64,000 nt of DNA from Cucumis sativus (lineage: Eukaryota; Streptophyta; Magnoliopsida; Cucurbitales; Cucurbitaceae): contig NC_026659.2 in NCBI RefSeq assembly GCF_000004075.3, forward strand, positions 13,771,473-13,835,472. Direction: 5' to 3'. The translations under genes were made by a program, and so were the position numbers. Shown here piece after piece: positions 26,387 to 39,775 of this stretch. The notes beneath the pieces were generated by a model. It was not told where the DNA came from and made no database searches. It saw nothing but the letters and a program-made list of their open reading frames with translations. Position 1 is the first letter of the stretch; each line of letters opens with the position of its first letter.

Positions 26387-28100
26387 CTTTATTGTACAAG
26401 TGATTAATATACACTAAATAAATTGTGAAAGACTTGTAGGAAGAAAAAACAGTTTATTCTGATCATCTCATGTATATGAAATAGTTTTAACTTTTGTCCT
26501 TATTGCATGTATTATGGTAAATTGCAACATGGAAAATTGGGGAATTATGTTAATAATTAACAATTGAAAATTTTGTCTCCCCTTTCCAAGAATATCTTAG
26601 TTATGACATAATAAGAATAAACTACGTTTCATACACAACCTTTAGATAAAGTTAACTAAACAAATACAATATCTAATAATGATGATCAAAGATCAAGAAG
26701 AAAAAACAACACAACTTTGTTCAATTTCTTTAGGATTTTAAAGTTGATCTAAACACTGCATTTTAAATATACAATAATAAAAATATAGCAAAAAGTTTGA
26801 GACAAAAAAAATTCATTCAAATTCAATTTGTGCTCAATTTGAACCATGTGAATTAAATAAAATGACACAACTTTTGATCATCTTTCGACTGCAACACATA
26901 AAATAAATAGGTACATGATACATTGAGGATGTGGTGAATCTGAATTTTAGATTTATTGTGCTTTTAGAATCAACATAAATATGGCTGGAAGCCTAGAAAA
27001 TTTCAATAGTTATTCACTATAGATTGAAAACTTTGCTTGGATGAATATAATCAAACATTACATTCCATTCTTCTATATGTTCAAATGTTTGAACATATGA
27101 TTGTCTTATGATTATCATTGGTACGAGAATACATATCTGCATGCAATATTTCAAAACTACATTTTATATATTTTAAAGGTTAAATCATATATATAAAAAA
27201 TGTCTTTATGGACTTTGTAGTTTATATAAAAAATACCTCTAAACTTTAAAAAGTTTCAAATATTTCTTTAAACATCAAAAAATTATTCAAAAAATAATTT
27301 TATTCTTAGATTCTTTTTTAACAAATAAAACAATAATTAGTTTAAATAACAAAATTGTTGAAAATATTTACAAAACATACAAAAATTTCAAAATCTAGAT
27401 AGACAATGTTAGATCATGGAATCTTCTATATTTTATAAATATTTTGATTCATTTTACTATATTTGAAAAGAATCCAAAATAAAATGATCACTCTTTAAAA
27501 ATACAAGAATATATTTATGAAATTAATTAAGTATAAGGATCAAAATGAACCAGAACTAAAATGAACAAAAAAGAAGAGTACACGTATCAAAATAATATTT
27601 AAATCTATAATTTATAACCATGGTATAATACATATTTTTGTTTTTAAAAGAATCCAAAAATTTCAAAACAAATAGTTTAACTATAGTTAATTAACACTTA
27701 TATATATGTTCTAAAAACTAAAAGATTTTAGATTCAAAACATGCCACTCCAATTTATACTAAAAAAAACGTTTAATTTTGGTTTCATATGCAGTAAATAC
27801 TAATGATTTTTGCTTGCAACTTCAATTTTAAAAAATAAAAGAAGAAATATAAATTATACCTTTAAACAGATTTTGGATTTGTATCAATTTAAAGATTAAA
27901 CTAATAATAGTATCAATTTAAATTTATCCTATTATTACTATTAATACTGGTTGTATTAGTTTTAGTTTTAATTTTATATAATTGTATAACTTATTGAGAT
28001 ACTTTAGTCTAAACCAAAATTTATGATTAAAATTGATAATTATTAGTTAGTTTGAAAAGGGGATGGGAAGAAAATAAATTGAAATTTACATTAACAAAAA
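26387..28100. other. AT-rich intergenic DNA
   Basis: No gene was seen. The segment 27427-27475 (ataaatattttgattcatttt) matches 16868-16900 and marks a dispersed AT-rich repeat family. Confidence 0.6.
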
Positions 28101-28444
28101 TCGAGCCCCAGCTGTCTCACTCACTCTCCAACCTAAAGAGTTCTTCTTTCTTCTCTGTTCAAAGAATTCTACTTTTGCTTCTCAGTTCTCTACACTTGTA
28201 AGTATTTTCGGCTTTCTTTTTGTTTTTTGTTCCTAATTTTTACTCCCTGATCCTTTCAATTCCGTATCCATAAATTCTAGTTTTACTCTGATTCTTGAGT
28301 TGTTTCCTCTCCACGTTTGCTTACTTGATTCCTCGATTTCATCTTCGTTTCGACGCGATTTTTTCTATTTGATTTTGGTACTGCTTCAAATTCAACTTTC
28401 TGCAGTTACTGTCTTCTAATCCATCATTGGATATGCCATTTCAG
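28101..28444 (+). promoter_or_regulatory. Probable 5' leader exon and leader intron of the third AIG1 gene
   Basis: A pyrimidine-rich leader-like stretch ends in CTT|GTAAGTATT at 28197/28198. The next good acceptor is CATTTCAG at 28437-28444. A leader intron of 247 bp is therefore likely. No transcript evidence is available. Confidence 0.4.
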
Positions 28445-28454
28445 AATATTCAAA

Positions 28455-28643
28455 ATGGCTACTTTCGCCTCTATAATTTCCTTAGTCGGACTCTGGGTCT
28501 CTTTCTCTTTTGTGTCTGGCGCCGATGGCTCAATTGTGGGTCAATATACTCATTTGCGTGCTCTCTGTAGCTATTCTATCTTAGTATGTGGCATCTGGTG
28601 GTGTCTCACCTCCCTAAGAGTATGGACACTTGAGTTTGGCTAG
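28455..28643 (+). CDS. Possible small signal-peptide ORF or leader ORF upstream of the AIG1 gene
   Basis: An ATG follows ten bases after the acceptor at 28444 and opens a 62-codon frame. Its first part, MATFASIISLVGLWVSFSFV, followed by SGADGS, has the shape of a signal peptide or membrane anchor with a small-residue cleavage-like site. Composition turns random after about residue 30. It could be an upstream ORF in the AIG1 transcript, an alternative first exon, or the remaining first exon of a lost secretory gene. I recognise no family. Confidence 0.25.
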   Translation: MATFASIISLVGLWVSFSFVSGADGSIVGQYTHLRALCSYSILVCGIWWCLTSLRVWTLEFG

Positions 28644-29033
28644 TGTAAATTTGTATCCGACACATGTAGGACATTTGTTAGCTGTTAGTTACTAGTTGTA
28701 CAAAGTCAATATAAGTCCAACATTTGTTAAACATGTATCAGACACTAGAAATTGAACAAATTTTTAGAGCCGAATGCATCAAACTATTTTTTTTTTTTTT
28801 ATCAATTATATAAATGTATTAGTTTATTAACTTTGAGTTTATTTTTTTTTATTAAAAATGACATATATTTTGACGAATGCGTCCTTGCCATTTTTTTTTT
28901 AACAAATGATGTGTTAGTGTGTTTGTGTTGTGCCGTGTCTTGTATCTTCATCCATGCTTCTTGTATCAATATTATTATCCCTTACAGTAAGAAGTCTACT
29001 AACTGCAATCTGACTTTCTACATTAAGACAAAA

Positions 29034-31947
29034 ATGGGTGGGAGCGCTATAGAGGAAGATTGGGAGCTAGACCTTACTTCCCCAACTAATGGAAGAAGTG
29101 CTCGAACTGTGGTTTTAGTCGGTCGTACGGGTAACGGAAAAAGTGCTACTGGCAACAGTATTCTTGGAAGGAAGGCATTTAAGTCGAGGGCATGTTCTTC
29201 TGGTGTTACAGTCACTTCTGAGTTGCAGACAACTGTACTGAGTGACGGCCAAGAGATAGATGTTATTGACACGCCTGGTATGATTGAGCTAACTGATGGG
29301 CACACCACTTAGTTCCAAAGGAAAATGTATGACTATCTAAAACAACCTTCATTTTCAATGTTGCAGGGATGTTTGACTTTTCTGCTGGATCAGATTTTGT
29401 TGGCAAGGAAATTGTCAAATGTATTGATATGGCCAAGGATGGTATTCATGCTGTTCTTGTAGTTTTTTCAGTCAGGACTCGCTTTTCTCTGGAAGAAGAG
29501 GCTGCACTTCGCAGCTTGCAAACTTTGTTTGGTAGCAAAATTGTCAACTACATGATTGTAGTTTTTACTGGGGGTGATGAACTTGAAGAAAATGAGGAGA
29601 CATTGGAAGATTACTTAGGTCGTTCATGCCCTGATCCGTTAAAGGTTGCTTTTTTGTAGCTCGCACTAAGTTATTCCTTTTCTAGGATGTATCTATTGTT
29701 TCTTTTAAATTTTAAAGGTCATAAAGTCTCAATCATTTACTCCATTTCATGTTTGTTGTAAAAATTTATTACTACCAACTACTGATTTATCTTATCGTTA
29801 CAATGGTTGCAGGATATCCTTGCCTTGTGTCAAAACCGATGTGTGCTTTTTGACAACAAGACTAAGGACGAAGGGAGGAAGGTTGGACAAGTTCAACAAC
29901 TTCTCTCCCTTGTTAATGGTATTGTAATGCAGAACGGTGGACAACCCTATTCAGATGAGTTATTTTCTGAACTGAAGGTACACTACTAAACCACATAGAT
30001 TTCTTTTCAATTGTTTTCAGGACAAATACCCTGTTAACAAATTAATCTTCTAGGCAGGAGCTATGAAACTTCGTGATCAACAAAAAGAGGTTGATTCTCT
30101 TGAAGGCTACACCAGACAGGAGTTGAAGGAGTTGAAGGAGCAGATGCACCGTTCATATGATGAGCAGTTGAAAAGAATTACAGAGATGGTAATTTGAAGT
30201 CCTATTGTTTTTCAGTTAATTATGAATGTAATATTATTTTGCTGCCATGATTTTTGTTTTTCAAAGAATCGAACTTCTTTTGAAAAATTGAAAGAATATG
30301 TTACAAGGACTCAAAAAAGGAACTTTCATTGAAGGAACGAGAATTAACAAAAAGGAGACGTATAATTGCAAAAGGATTTTGTTACTGACACCTAGAATGA
30401 AACATAGAACCTAGCAAATGATCAAACATCACAAAGACCATTCTGCGTACCAAGGCTCTGTTGTTTCTTCCAAAAAATGACTCAAACTCCAGCTTGCCAA
30501 TGTGTTGTTTTTTCTAGACTTTAACAATAGGAAAATGCAGATATTATTATTATTATTATTTTTAATCTGAGAGTGATAAGATTCATAAGAAAGATTTCCA
30601 TCTTGTCATGATAAGACTATGATTGACATTGTTGGCCATTTAATGTTGACAGATTAAAATTGTTGCTTTGCACAGATTGAATTTTAGATTATTCAAAATA
30701 AAATAATTATTGCTATCATATTATTACAAGGAAAATATTCTCTTTGTTTTTTTTTCTTTTCCAAAGATATAAAACTGTCATTGAGAAAAGTGAACAAGTG
30801 CATAAGGGCGTCAAAAGACATGCCAAAAAAAGGAGTTCTAAAACTAACTACAAAAAGAAAATCCAATCCAACGAAATGAAACCAGATCATAACTACAAAA
30901 AGGCCTAGTGATTGATGCCCACGAGGAGGTATTGCGCTGGCCCCTCACCACATTCCAACCCTGTTCCACAGCTTCTCCACATCTCTACAAATTCTATGGT
31001 TTCTCTTGAGCCAAACTCCCCATAAAATAGCATTGAAATCAACATGCTAGTTGCTACAAAAGTTTGTCCTTCTCCCAAAAAGGGAAACGGAACAACACCT
31101 CCTCATTAATCGCATATACATATAATCAGATCTGTTGTAGTAGTGAAATTCATCCCTCTCATTTTACAAAATTCGTGGAGCAATTTACCTTTCACATGCT
31201 AATTTAGTTTGACGAGATGGAGTTTATGGTCATGACTGTGATAGACCCCCTATCATTCATCAGTATAGTAGGAAAAAAAAAGGAAGAATTAATTAAATAG
31301 CACCTGTGAGAAGTAGGGCTTTAAGTGAGTTAGTTATAAATTTTAGTATAAATAGTAGTCTCGGCTAGGGGGAGAGGTGGTGAGGATTTGGAGTGAGAAG
31401 AGTCATCTGTTCATCCTTGCAAGATAGGATACAGAGAGGAGGGTCTGTTAATGAATTGAAATCTTCTCAATTCAGTTCATATTCATTTAATTTGTAATCG
31501 TTTGTAGCAATTCCTATTAATAAAGATTTCCTACTTAACACAAGAACAGGTCCCATCATACTGACAATAATTTTTCCTTTTTCTTAGGCCACAAGTGGCA
31601 TACAGATATCCTTCACATGTTTAGAGAGAGCAAGAGAAGCATACCAGTGTTTAATTTAAAAAGAGTGTGTCATTATTGTGTGTGAAGTTTGAGTGTCTTG
31701 GTATTTTGACCAAATTGACAAATAGTACCTATTTTTTTTGTAGGTTGAGTCGAAGCTCAGAGAAACAACTATGAGACTTGAACAACAACTGGCAGAAGAA
31801 CAAGCAGCAAGACTGAAAGCAGAAGAGAATGCACAACATGCTCAGAGAAAATCTAATGATGAAATCCGTCAACTCAGGGAGCATCTACAGAGAGCACAGG
31901 AAGAGCTTCGCAAGCGTGGTGAGTCGTCTAATTGTGCCATCCTTTGA
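29034..31947 (+). CDS. AIG1/IAN-type (GIMAP-like) GTPase, five-exon form
   Basis: Five coding exons, 29034-29277, 29367-29644, 29813-29977, 30054-30188 and 31744-31947, sum to 1026 nt or 341 aa with all phases consistent. The donor after 29644 (AAG|GTTGCT) is weak but GT. The N-terminus MGGSAIEEDWELD is acidic, then come P-loop GRTGNGKS at residues 30-37, DTPG at 79-82 split by intron 1, [39 protein letters not shown] and LFDNKT. Exon 4 adds a 45-residue charged segment (MKLRDQQKEVDSLEGY, YDEQLKRITEM) found in the Arabidopsis IAN9-like class but missing from the two upstream copies. A coiled coil (TMRLEQQLAEEQAARLKAEE) leads to a CaaX-like end, CAIL. Likely a membrane-associated GTPase in stress or immune signalling. 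An alternative donor at GGTGAGT near 31919 would replace the CaaX end. Confidence 0.94.
30690..31110 (-). mobile_element. LINE (L1-type) 3' fragment in AIG1 intron 4
   Basis: On the minus strand, 31034-30949 reads in frame NAILWGVWLKRNHRICRDVE and continues with KLWNRV. This resembles the zinc-binding/C-terminal end of plant LINE reverse-transcriptase ORFs (W-G-x-W-L-x-R-N-x-R-x-x-R). Downstream in the same orientation there is a T-rich 3' region with the element-typical tttctcaatga near 30786. The rest of the element is missing. Confidence 0.6.
31225..31552 (+). mobile_element. LTR-like sequence in AIG1 intron 4
   Basis: Between tgtgatagaccccc and cacaagaaca the block has a TATA-like agtataaatagtag (about 31346) and a polyadenylation-like aataaag (about 31520), spaced as in a short Copia LTR. 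No target duplication is evident, so this is tentative. Confidence 0.3.
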
Positions 31948-32708
31948 TGAGAATTTGGTGTTAAGATTTACTGCAGTAAATATTATCTTCAAGAGTTCTT
32001 AAATAGTATATTTCCCTTCCTTCCCCCACTGTGGTGCCTCTTTCGGAGGTTTACGTTGACGGTGAAACTGATTAAATGATGCCTAATGTCTATAATTCTA
32101 GGGCCCTTTTATTACCATACATTTCTGATTGCATTTAACTTCTGTCTATATGAAAATTCCATTGCCTAATGAATGAGTGTTATGAGTATTTATTATTGGT
32201 CATGTAGCAACCCTTCAATGGACTGTTGAAGATTGATGCCGCAGTGTATCAATGTTCTGGAGAAGAGGATGATATGAGGTGTAGAACGGATGAAACGTGC
32301 TTATCAAGAGAGCCATTGAGCTCAAATGTCTTTGGCCAATATGGGTAGATTGGCTAAATACCGATAAACTTCCACCTGGTTCTCATAAAAAAACTCAATT
32401 TCCTGTCATTGCATATCCCTATCCCTTCGTCCAGCAAGAACGATACTCATATTTATATGAAACACGTGTGGATAAATTGGATATTTGTATTCTAATTCAT
32501 GGTTCAAATTTATCTGGTCATTGAGTCCATGCTTGCTTCTACTATTCTCAGCCCAGTGGAACAAAACAAAACATAAGAGAAAGTCAGGAACTTGTATAAT
32601 CCACTTCATCGCATAATACATCTGGAATGGAAATGTAATCACCAAATTACACAAAGACCAACTATTTATTTAAAGAAGCTAAATGGAAGTCACTCCAAAT
32701 GAGAATTG
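31948..32708. other. Shared 3' flank of the convergent AIG1 and OPR genes
   Basis: About 760 bp separate the two stop codons. This would hold both 3' untranslated regions. No further gene was seen. Confidence 0.6.
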
Positions 32709-34675
<1,967 letters not shown>

Positions 34676-37600
34676 TTCTATTGCTTTAACTTTAGTGTTT
34701 TCTTGGTGTGTTGATGTGTTCCTCTTCCTTTGCACAAAATTCAGATGGAAAGCGAGGATTAAGCTATTTATAGAACTGGTTAAATTACCAAAAGGTTGGA
34801 GTATATCTCCAAACCTTCACTTTTGGGTTTGATGGGTTTGTAAAGTTTCCATTTTGTGTGTAAAGTTTCTATTGCTTAAAATATTTTTAGAACTTTATCG
34901 ATTTACTACATAAAATGTCATCTGTTATGATCCTCTGAACTTTTAATTTGTATATATACATATAAAATGATGATTATAAAACTAAATTTGAAACAAAAAG
35001 CCATGCACCCATGGATTTTTTTAAAAAATAATGCTGTTTAAATAATTAAAAAAGGATTGTTGTAAAAGTACTGTAAAAAATAAATAGGTGGTTAAGTTGT
35101 CGTATACCCGGTACACGATTAAATAAATTAAGTCGTGTACAAGTTAGCATCGAAGTTGTATACCCAGTAAACTACTTCATGACCTCGTCTGCAGTGGACT
35201 TACCACTAATGTTGTTTGACATGTAAAAAGTCATGGATCGGGTACACGAATTTCCTCCTCAACGTTTTCATTTAAATCCTTCTTTTTGTTTGTTTTTTTT
35301 TTTTTGTATGGTTATCTACTTTTGTTATTAGTTTGAAAAAAAAAACATTATTCTTGAAATTAGGCCCAGATGGTGAATGAAAAGTGAGTAAAGGAGAAAA
35401 GGCTAACGTTGAATTGTTATTGAGTGAATAAGATTCATAACTTTTGAAACAAAAATTTACTTTAATAAAGTTTTGCCTTTATAAAAGTTTAACCTTCTTC
35501 GCTTAACTTGTCATTGGATTTGTTTATTTATTGGTGTGACATTAATTTTATCTTACTTTTGGGGGAGAAAACTTTAGGAACGGTTTGATTCATGACTCAA
35601 AATTTGTTTTAGAACAATTTTTTTTTCATTGTACTTCAAAATTTTGAAATTTGAATCATTCAAAATTCAAAATTTGTATGTTTGAATGTGAATTTTGGAA
35701 ATGTAACATTGTATAATAAATTCATAATTTAAAAAAAAAAAAATTCAAAAACAAAGAAAAATAATTTCATAAATCTACGTTTTGGGCATGCTCAACAAAA
35801 CAACCGGTACATCTCAAAATTACTAGAATAATGTAACTTAAAATTCAACACATTTATAAAAAAAAAAATTGATGAGAACAAATATTTTAATTTCTGTCTA
35901 CAAAATATGATATTCAAAGGTACTTGTACTTTTGCTTTTAACTCTACTTTAATTTTTCATTGATAACAGACCATGATTGCTTTGTTGATATCATGTATTT
36001 AAGTTCAATATACGAAACGAAGATATCTGTTAGTGAGTGATATGAGTTGTAAACTAATCTCACAATTTTTTTTATGTCCACCAATGTTGCTACATTTTTA
36101 TGACCAAGTAAACAGATAATAAGTACACAACTTAAAATCAAACAATTTTATAAATAAAAAATGGGTGAAACAAATGTTTTTATTTATGATATTTAATAGA
36201 CCACAATGAATTGAATCCAAGGCTAAAATTTCTACTGAACTTTTAGGCCAACTCATATTTGGTTTACTTTCAAAATATTACTTTTTTATCTAGTCTGATT
36301 TCAAGATACTACAATTTTATCCTCAAAATTTCACCAACCTAGTAGTTTTTAGTTTTTGTGTTGCTTTTTATTAGTTAATTAAAAAAAAAAAGTAATTAGC
36401 TAATCACCATTAATTTTCACACGTCACTGTTAAAATTAATTTTAAAAAATTTCCATCACCCAAAAACACAAACCTAAAAATGTAAACTTTGAAAACATAA
36501 AATATATACACACGCAAATAGAAACCAAAAAATTCATGATTAAAGTAAAATTAAATTTAAAAATTTTATAGACTAAACCAAAGTTTAGACTCAAATGATT
36601 TATATTTTCTCTCATATAAATTGCTTCAATGTAACAAAATAAGCTTGATATGAAACCCATTCACAAACTCCATTCATTCATTGTTCACAAGAGTGAAAAA
36701 AACTAACATAAACTAACTAATTTGTTGTAGTGACTGATATTTTTCTTTTGTTAAATTAAAACTTTGGTATTATGAATTAATTTTACTAAACATGGTATCA
36801 TACTATTGATTATTATAGAGTGATTAGGGTGATCATGGGTCGATCAAAATCAGTTTTTCAACCAAATTGTTACTAAACCAACTGCATGAGTGTGGTAAAT
36901 GTTCAAATCAACCTCAACCATGAATGCATCAAATATCTTTATAAAATTTCTCAATTTTGAACTTTCTCAAGCAGAAATGAAAGGGACGACCTCTCTCTAT
37001 CTTCAATTAAGGGTAATTACCACATGTTCTCAAATAAATAGAAAAGGTCAACGCTGTATTGTCTACAAGTAAAGGTTTATCTCTATTGCTAATATAATGA
37101 CATGCATGAGGTCACATGATCTAGTTGATTAAGTTGGTCCAATCAATTTAGTACGGTGTCCTCCAGTAGAGACAAAATTACTTTTAATATTAAGAAGAAA
37201 AATGTATTTTCATTTGAACAATTTTTTTATAAAATTACTTCAACTAAAATAAGTTATAAAAATTATTTTGAGTAGTTGACAAATATTTCAATTATATTAA
37301 AAAATAAAAATTCAATAAATAAAAACAAATGGTGGTGTCAAATTTTGAGAATTTTTAATGGGAATGGATGGTGAAATTATTCAGTCCCATATAATATGTA
37401 TATAATATAAATTGTGCTTCAAAACTCAATATAATAATTAACTTATGAAATAGTAGGAGAATTTTGTGTTTTGGATGGTCCAATATGCTGTGTGTCCCTA
37501 TAATTAAACAAATGCAAACAACCTTATTTAAAGTGCTAATACCGTACACTTATAATATACACAAACTTACTCCCTCACCACTTTTTCATAATTAATAGTG

Positions 37601-37712
37601 TTCTTATTTACATTACGTGTGTATCTTTCTTTCTTTTTTCTCACTAATTTTGTGCTAAGCTAAGATTTTAATATGGTTTGAGAATTTTGATATGAAGTAG
37701 GAGTAGATTGAG

Positions 37713-37745
<33 letters not shown>

Positions 37746-39205
37746 CTTGGAGTAGTCAAACCAACAATCTTCATACATATATGTATTATGTTGAAATATC
37801 AAATTAAATTGGTGTAACCACAAGTCACACATATGTACTAGTTGATGGGTTTAATAATGATAACTTATTTTAGAAAGTAAAGATTTCATATAAATGAAAG
37901 TAAAATACTTATTTAATATTGTCATTATCATACATTGTAATAATTTATTAAGAAGTCAATCCCAAGGGCGTGTAACGATGATAAACATTTTTAATTTTTT
38001 TTCTCTAGTTATAGCCTACAAGTTAGAAACAATAACAGTTTACATGTATATGTACTAAAAATATTGGATTTGAAGAAAAATTAGTGAAATAGGGTGGTTG
38101 TCAAAGTATTTATCAATTTGCGGTAGTTTTGAGGAGGATAATGTATTTTCAACACATGACCTCTATTCTTTTTAAAAAGCTATACATAGATTATGGTTTG
38201 AAAATGTTACCACCGAAGTAGAGTCAACCTGTGAATTGAAGTCTGCTGCACCTACCGTTGCCCGTGAAACACATGACTTGATAGTTGATAGGTCATGCAC
38301 CAAGACCCATCCTCTTCCTCCATGGAAGACCCCTCCTTCTAGTTTTTAAATCCTTGCCCCCTTCTTCATTTCAGTCAAATTCTCATCTTCTTTCTCTCCC
38401 CAACTTCTTTATTTACCATTATTTTCACCCAAAACTTCTCCACAACTTCAACATAACATGTCAACCATCATCTACTATCTGAACCCGCATATGATTCATG
38501 GTATGTTATTTTATTTTCATTTAGACCAACCGACGAATATAGTTAATTCAAAATCTAAAATATTAGGCTATTAATACATATGAAGAGACTAATTTTGTGT
38601 AACTATATCAGCTACTCATGTAGTTAATTAGTACATGTACATGTTTGACGACCTTCTTAAGCATAATCAAATACTAAAACTTGGATTTCTTTATACTTAT
38701 TATTTATTTATTTATTTATTTATAATGTAATATGTGATGTTTCAGATTTTTTAGGAGCTTACTTGCAAAAACGTAATGGACAATTTGTTCAATTTTGTAA
38801 GAACGGTCAAGACATATAGCGAATCATCAGTTTTCTCATATGTTTTCATATTAGGGAGTGACATTATACTGATACAGTGATCAAACACTTCAATTTTAAA
38901 TAAGATATCCTATCAAAATGCAATACTAAGTCACTTCTACACAACATTGACTTGAGAAATACAGATTGACTAAACAAGGTCGCACATTTGATAATGCAAT
39001 AGCAATAATCTCAATGAAGATTTATTGCAATGGGAGCTTTGATTCAGTAAATCGACTGAGACGTGACTCAAGAATACATCAATTGATATACTAATATTAC
39101 AAAACCTCTACATCACTCGACCGAGTGCAATTGTGGGTCATCTGGTACATATTTAAATATCATATAATTATTTTAAATTATATACTTTTTTTTTTTTTTT
39201 TTGCA
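34676..39205. other. OPR promoter side and AT-rich intergenic DNA
   Basis: No gene was recognised. Points of note are repeated GTACACGA/GTATACCC strings at about 35100-35250, an A30 homopolymer at 37713-37742, and an inverted pair catgacttgatag/ttgataggtcatg near 38272-38297. Confidence 0.55.
37713..37742. repeat. A30 homopolymer
   Basis: Thirty consecutive A residues, possibly a microsatellite or a retroposon tail. No retroposon body was recognised upstream. Confidence 0.9.
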
Positions 39206-39775
39206 ATTCAGAGAGATCGAAGAACGTTAGGCTTCGTGAGGTTGTAGATGATCAACAATAGGTTCTTAATATATCCAGTAATAGTGAGAGATACATGGAG
39301 GAGCTACATTATATGTATAACGTACCTATTGTACCTCCACCGGTTCATAGGGGATGTGCTCGAGTGGAAGAAGCTAAACTCGATTAGGTTTACTATAATG
39401 TGGAAGAAGTGTCTTCTATGACACATACCCAAAGTCAAACTAGTTATGGTAGTCCAATGACGATGATGTTAGTATTTGGCCCATGGTATTATGATTCAAG
39501 GGGTTTGTACATGATATTTTGATTGAGGAGTCAGTCCATCTTCTTCATACATGTGGTTGTCGGTCCATCAACTTCATACATACATGGACACAAACAGGGT
39601 CATGGAGAACATAATGAATATCTATACTATGAACCATTTATAGAAGTATATCAGATCCACAAGAGTACCAACAAGAACCCGAGAATCAAGATGATCAACA
39701 AGAGCCATATATAGTTCAAAGTTGACGATGATAATCAGCTTGAAATCGACGACATTCGGGTTGTGAGACACATTG
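39206..39775 (+). pseudogene. Decayed coding fragment resembling the tail of a plant-mobile-domain (MAIN/PMD-like) protein
   Basis: Open pieces in shifting frames read LREVVDDQQ, then MYNVPIVPPPVHRGCARVEE, then GPSTSYIHGHKQGHGEHNEY followed by LYYEPF, then after a frameshift SDPQEYQQEPENQDDQQEPY and finally RRHSGC. The Q/E-rich tail and basic HSGC end resemble the C-termini of plant mobile-domain proteins, many of which are transposon-derived. Stops and frameshifts separate the parts, so it is non-functional. The family assignment is from recognition and weak. Confidence 0.35.

Noticed and set aside
38285..38482. Plus-strand 65-codon frame
   Set aside because: Pyrimidine-rich sequence giving Ser/Leu/Pro-rich translation; no neighbouring exon or family signature.
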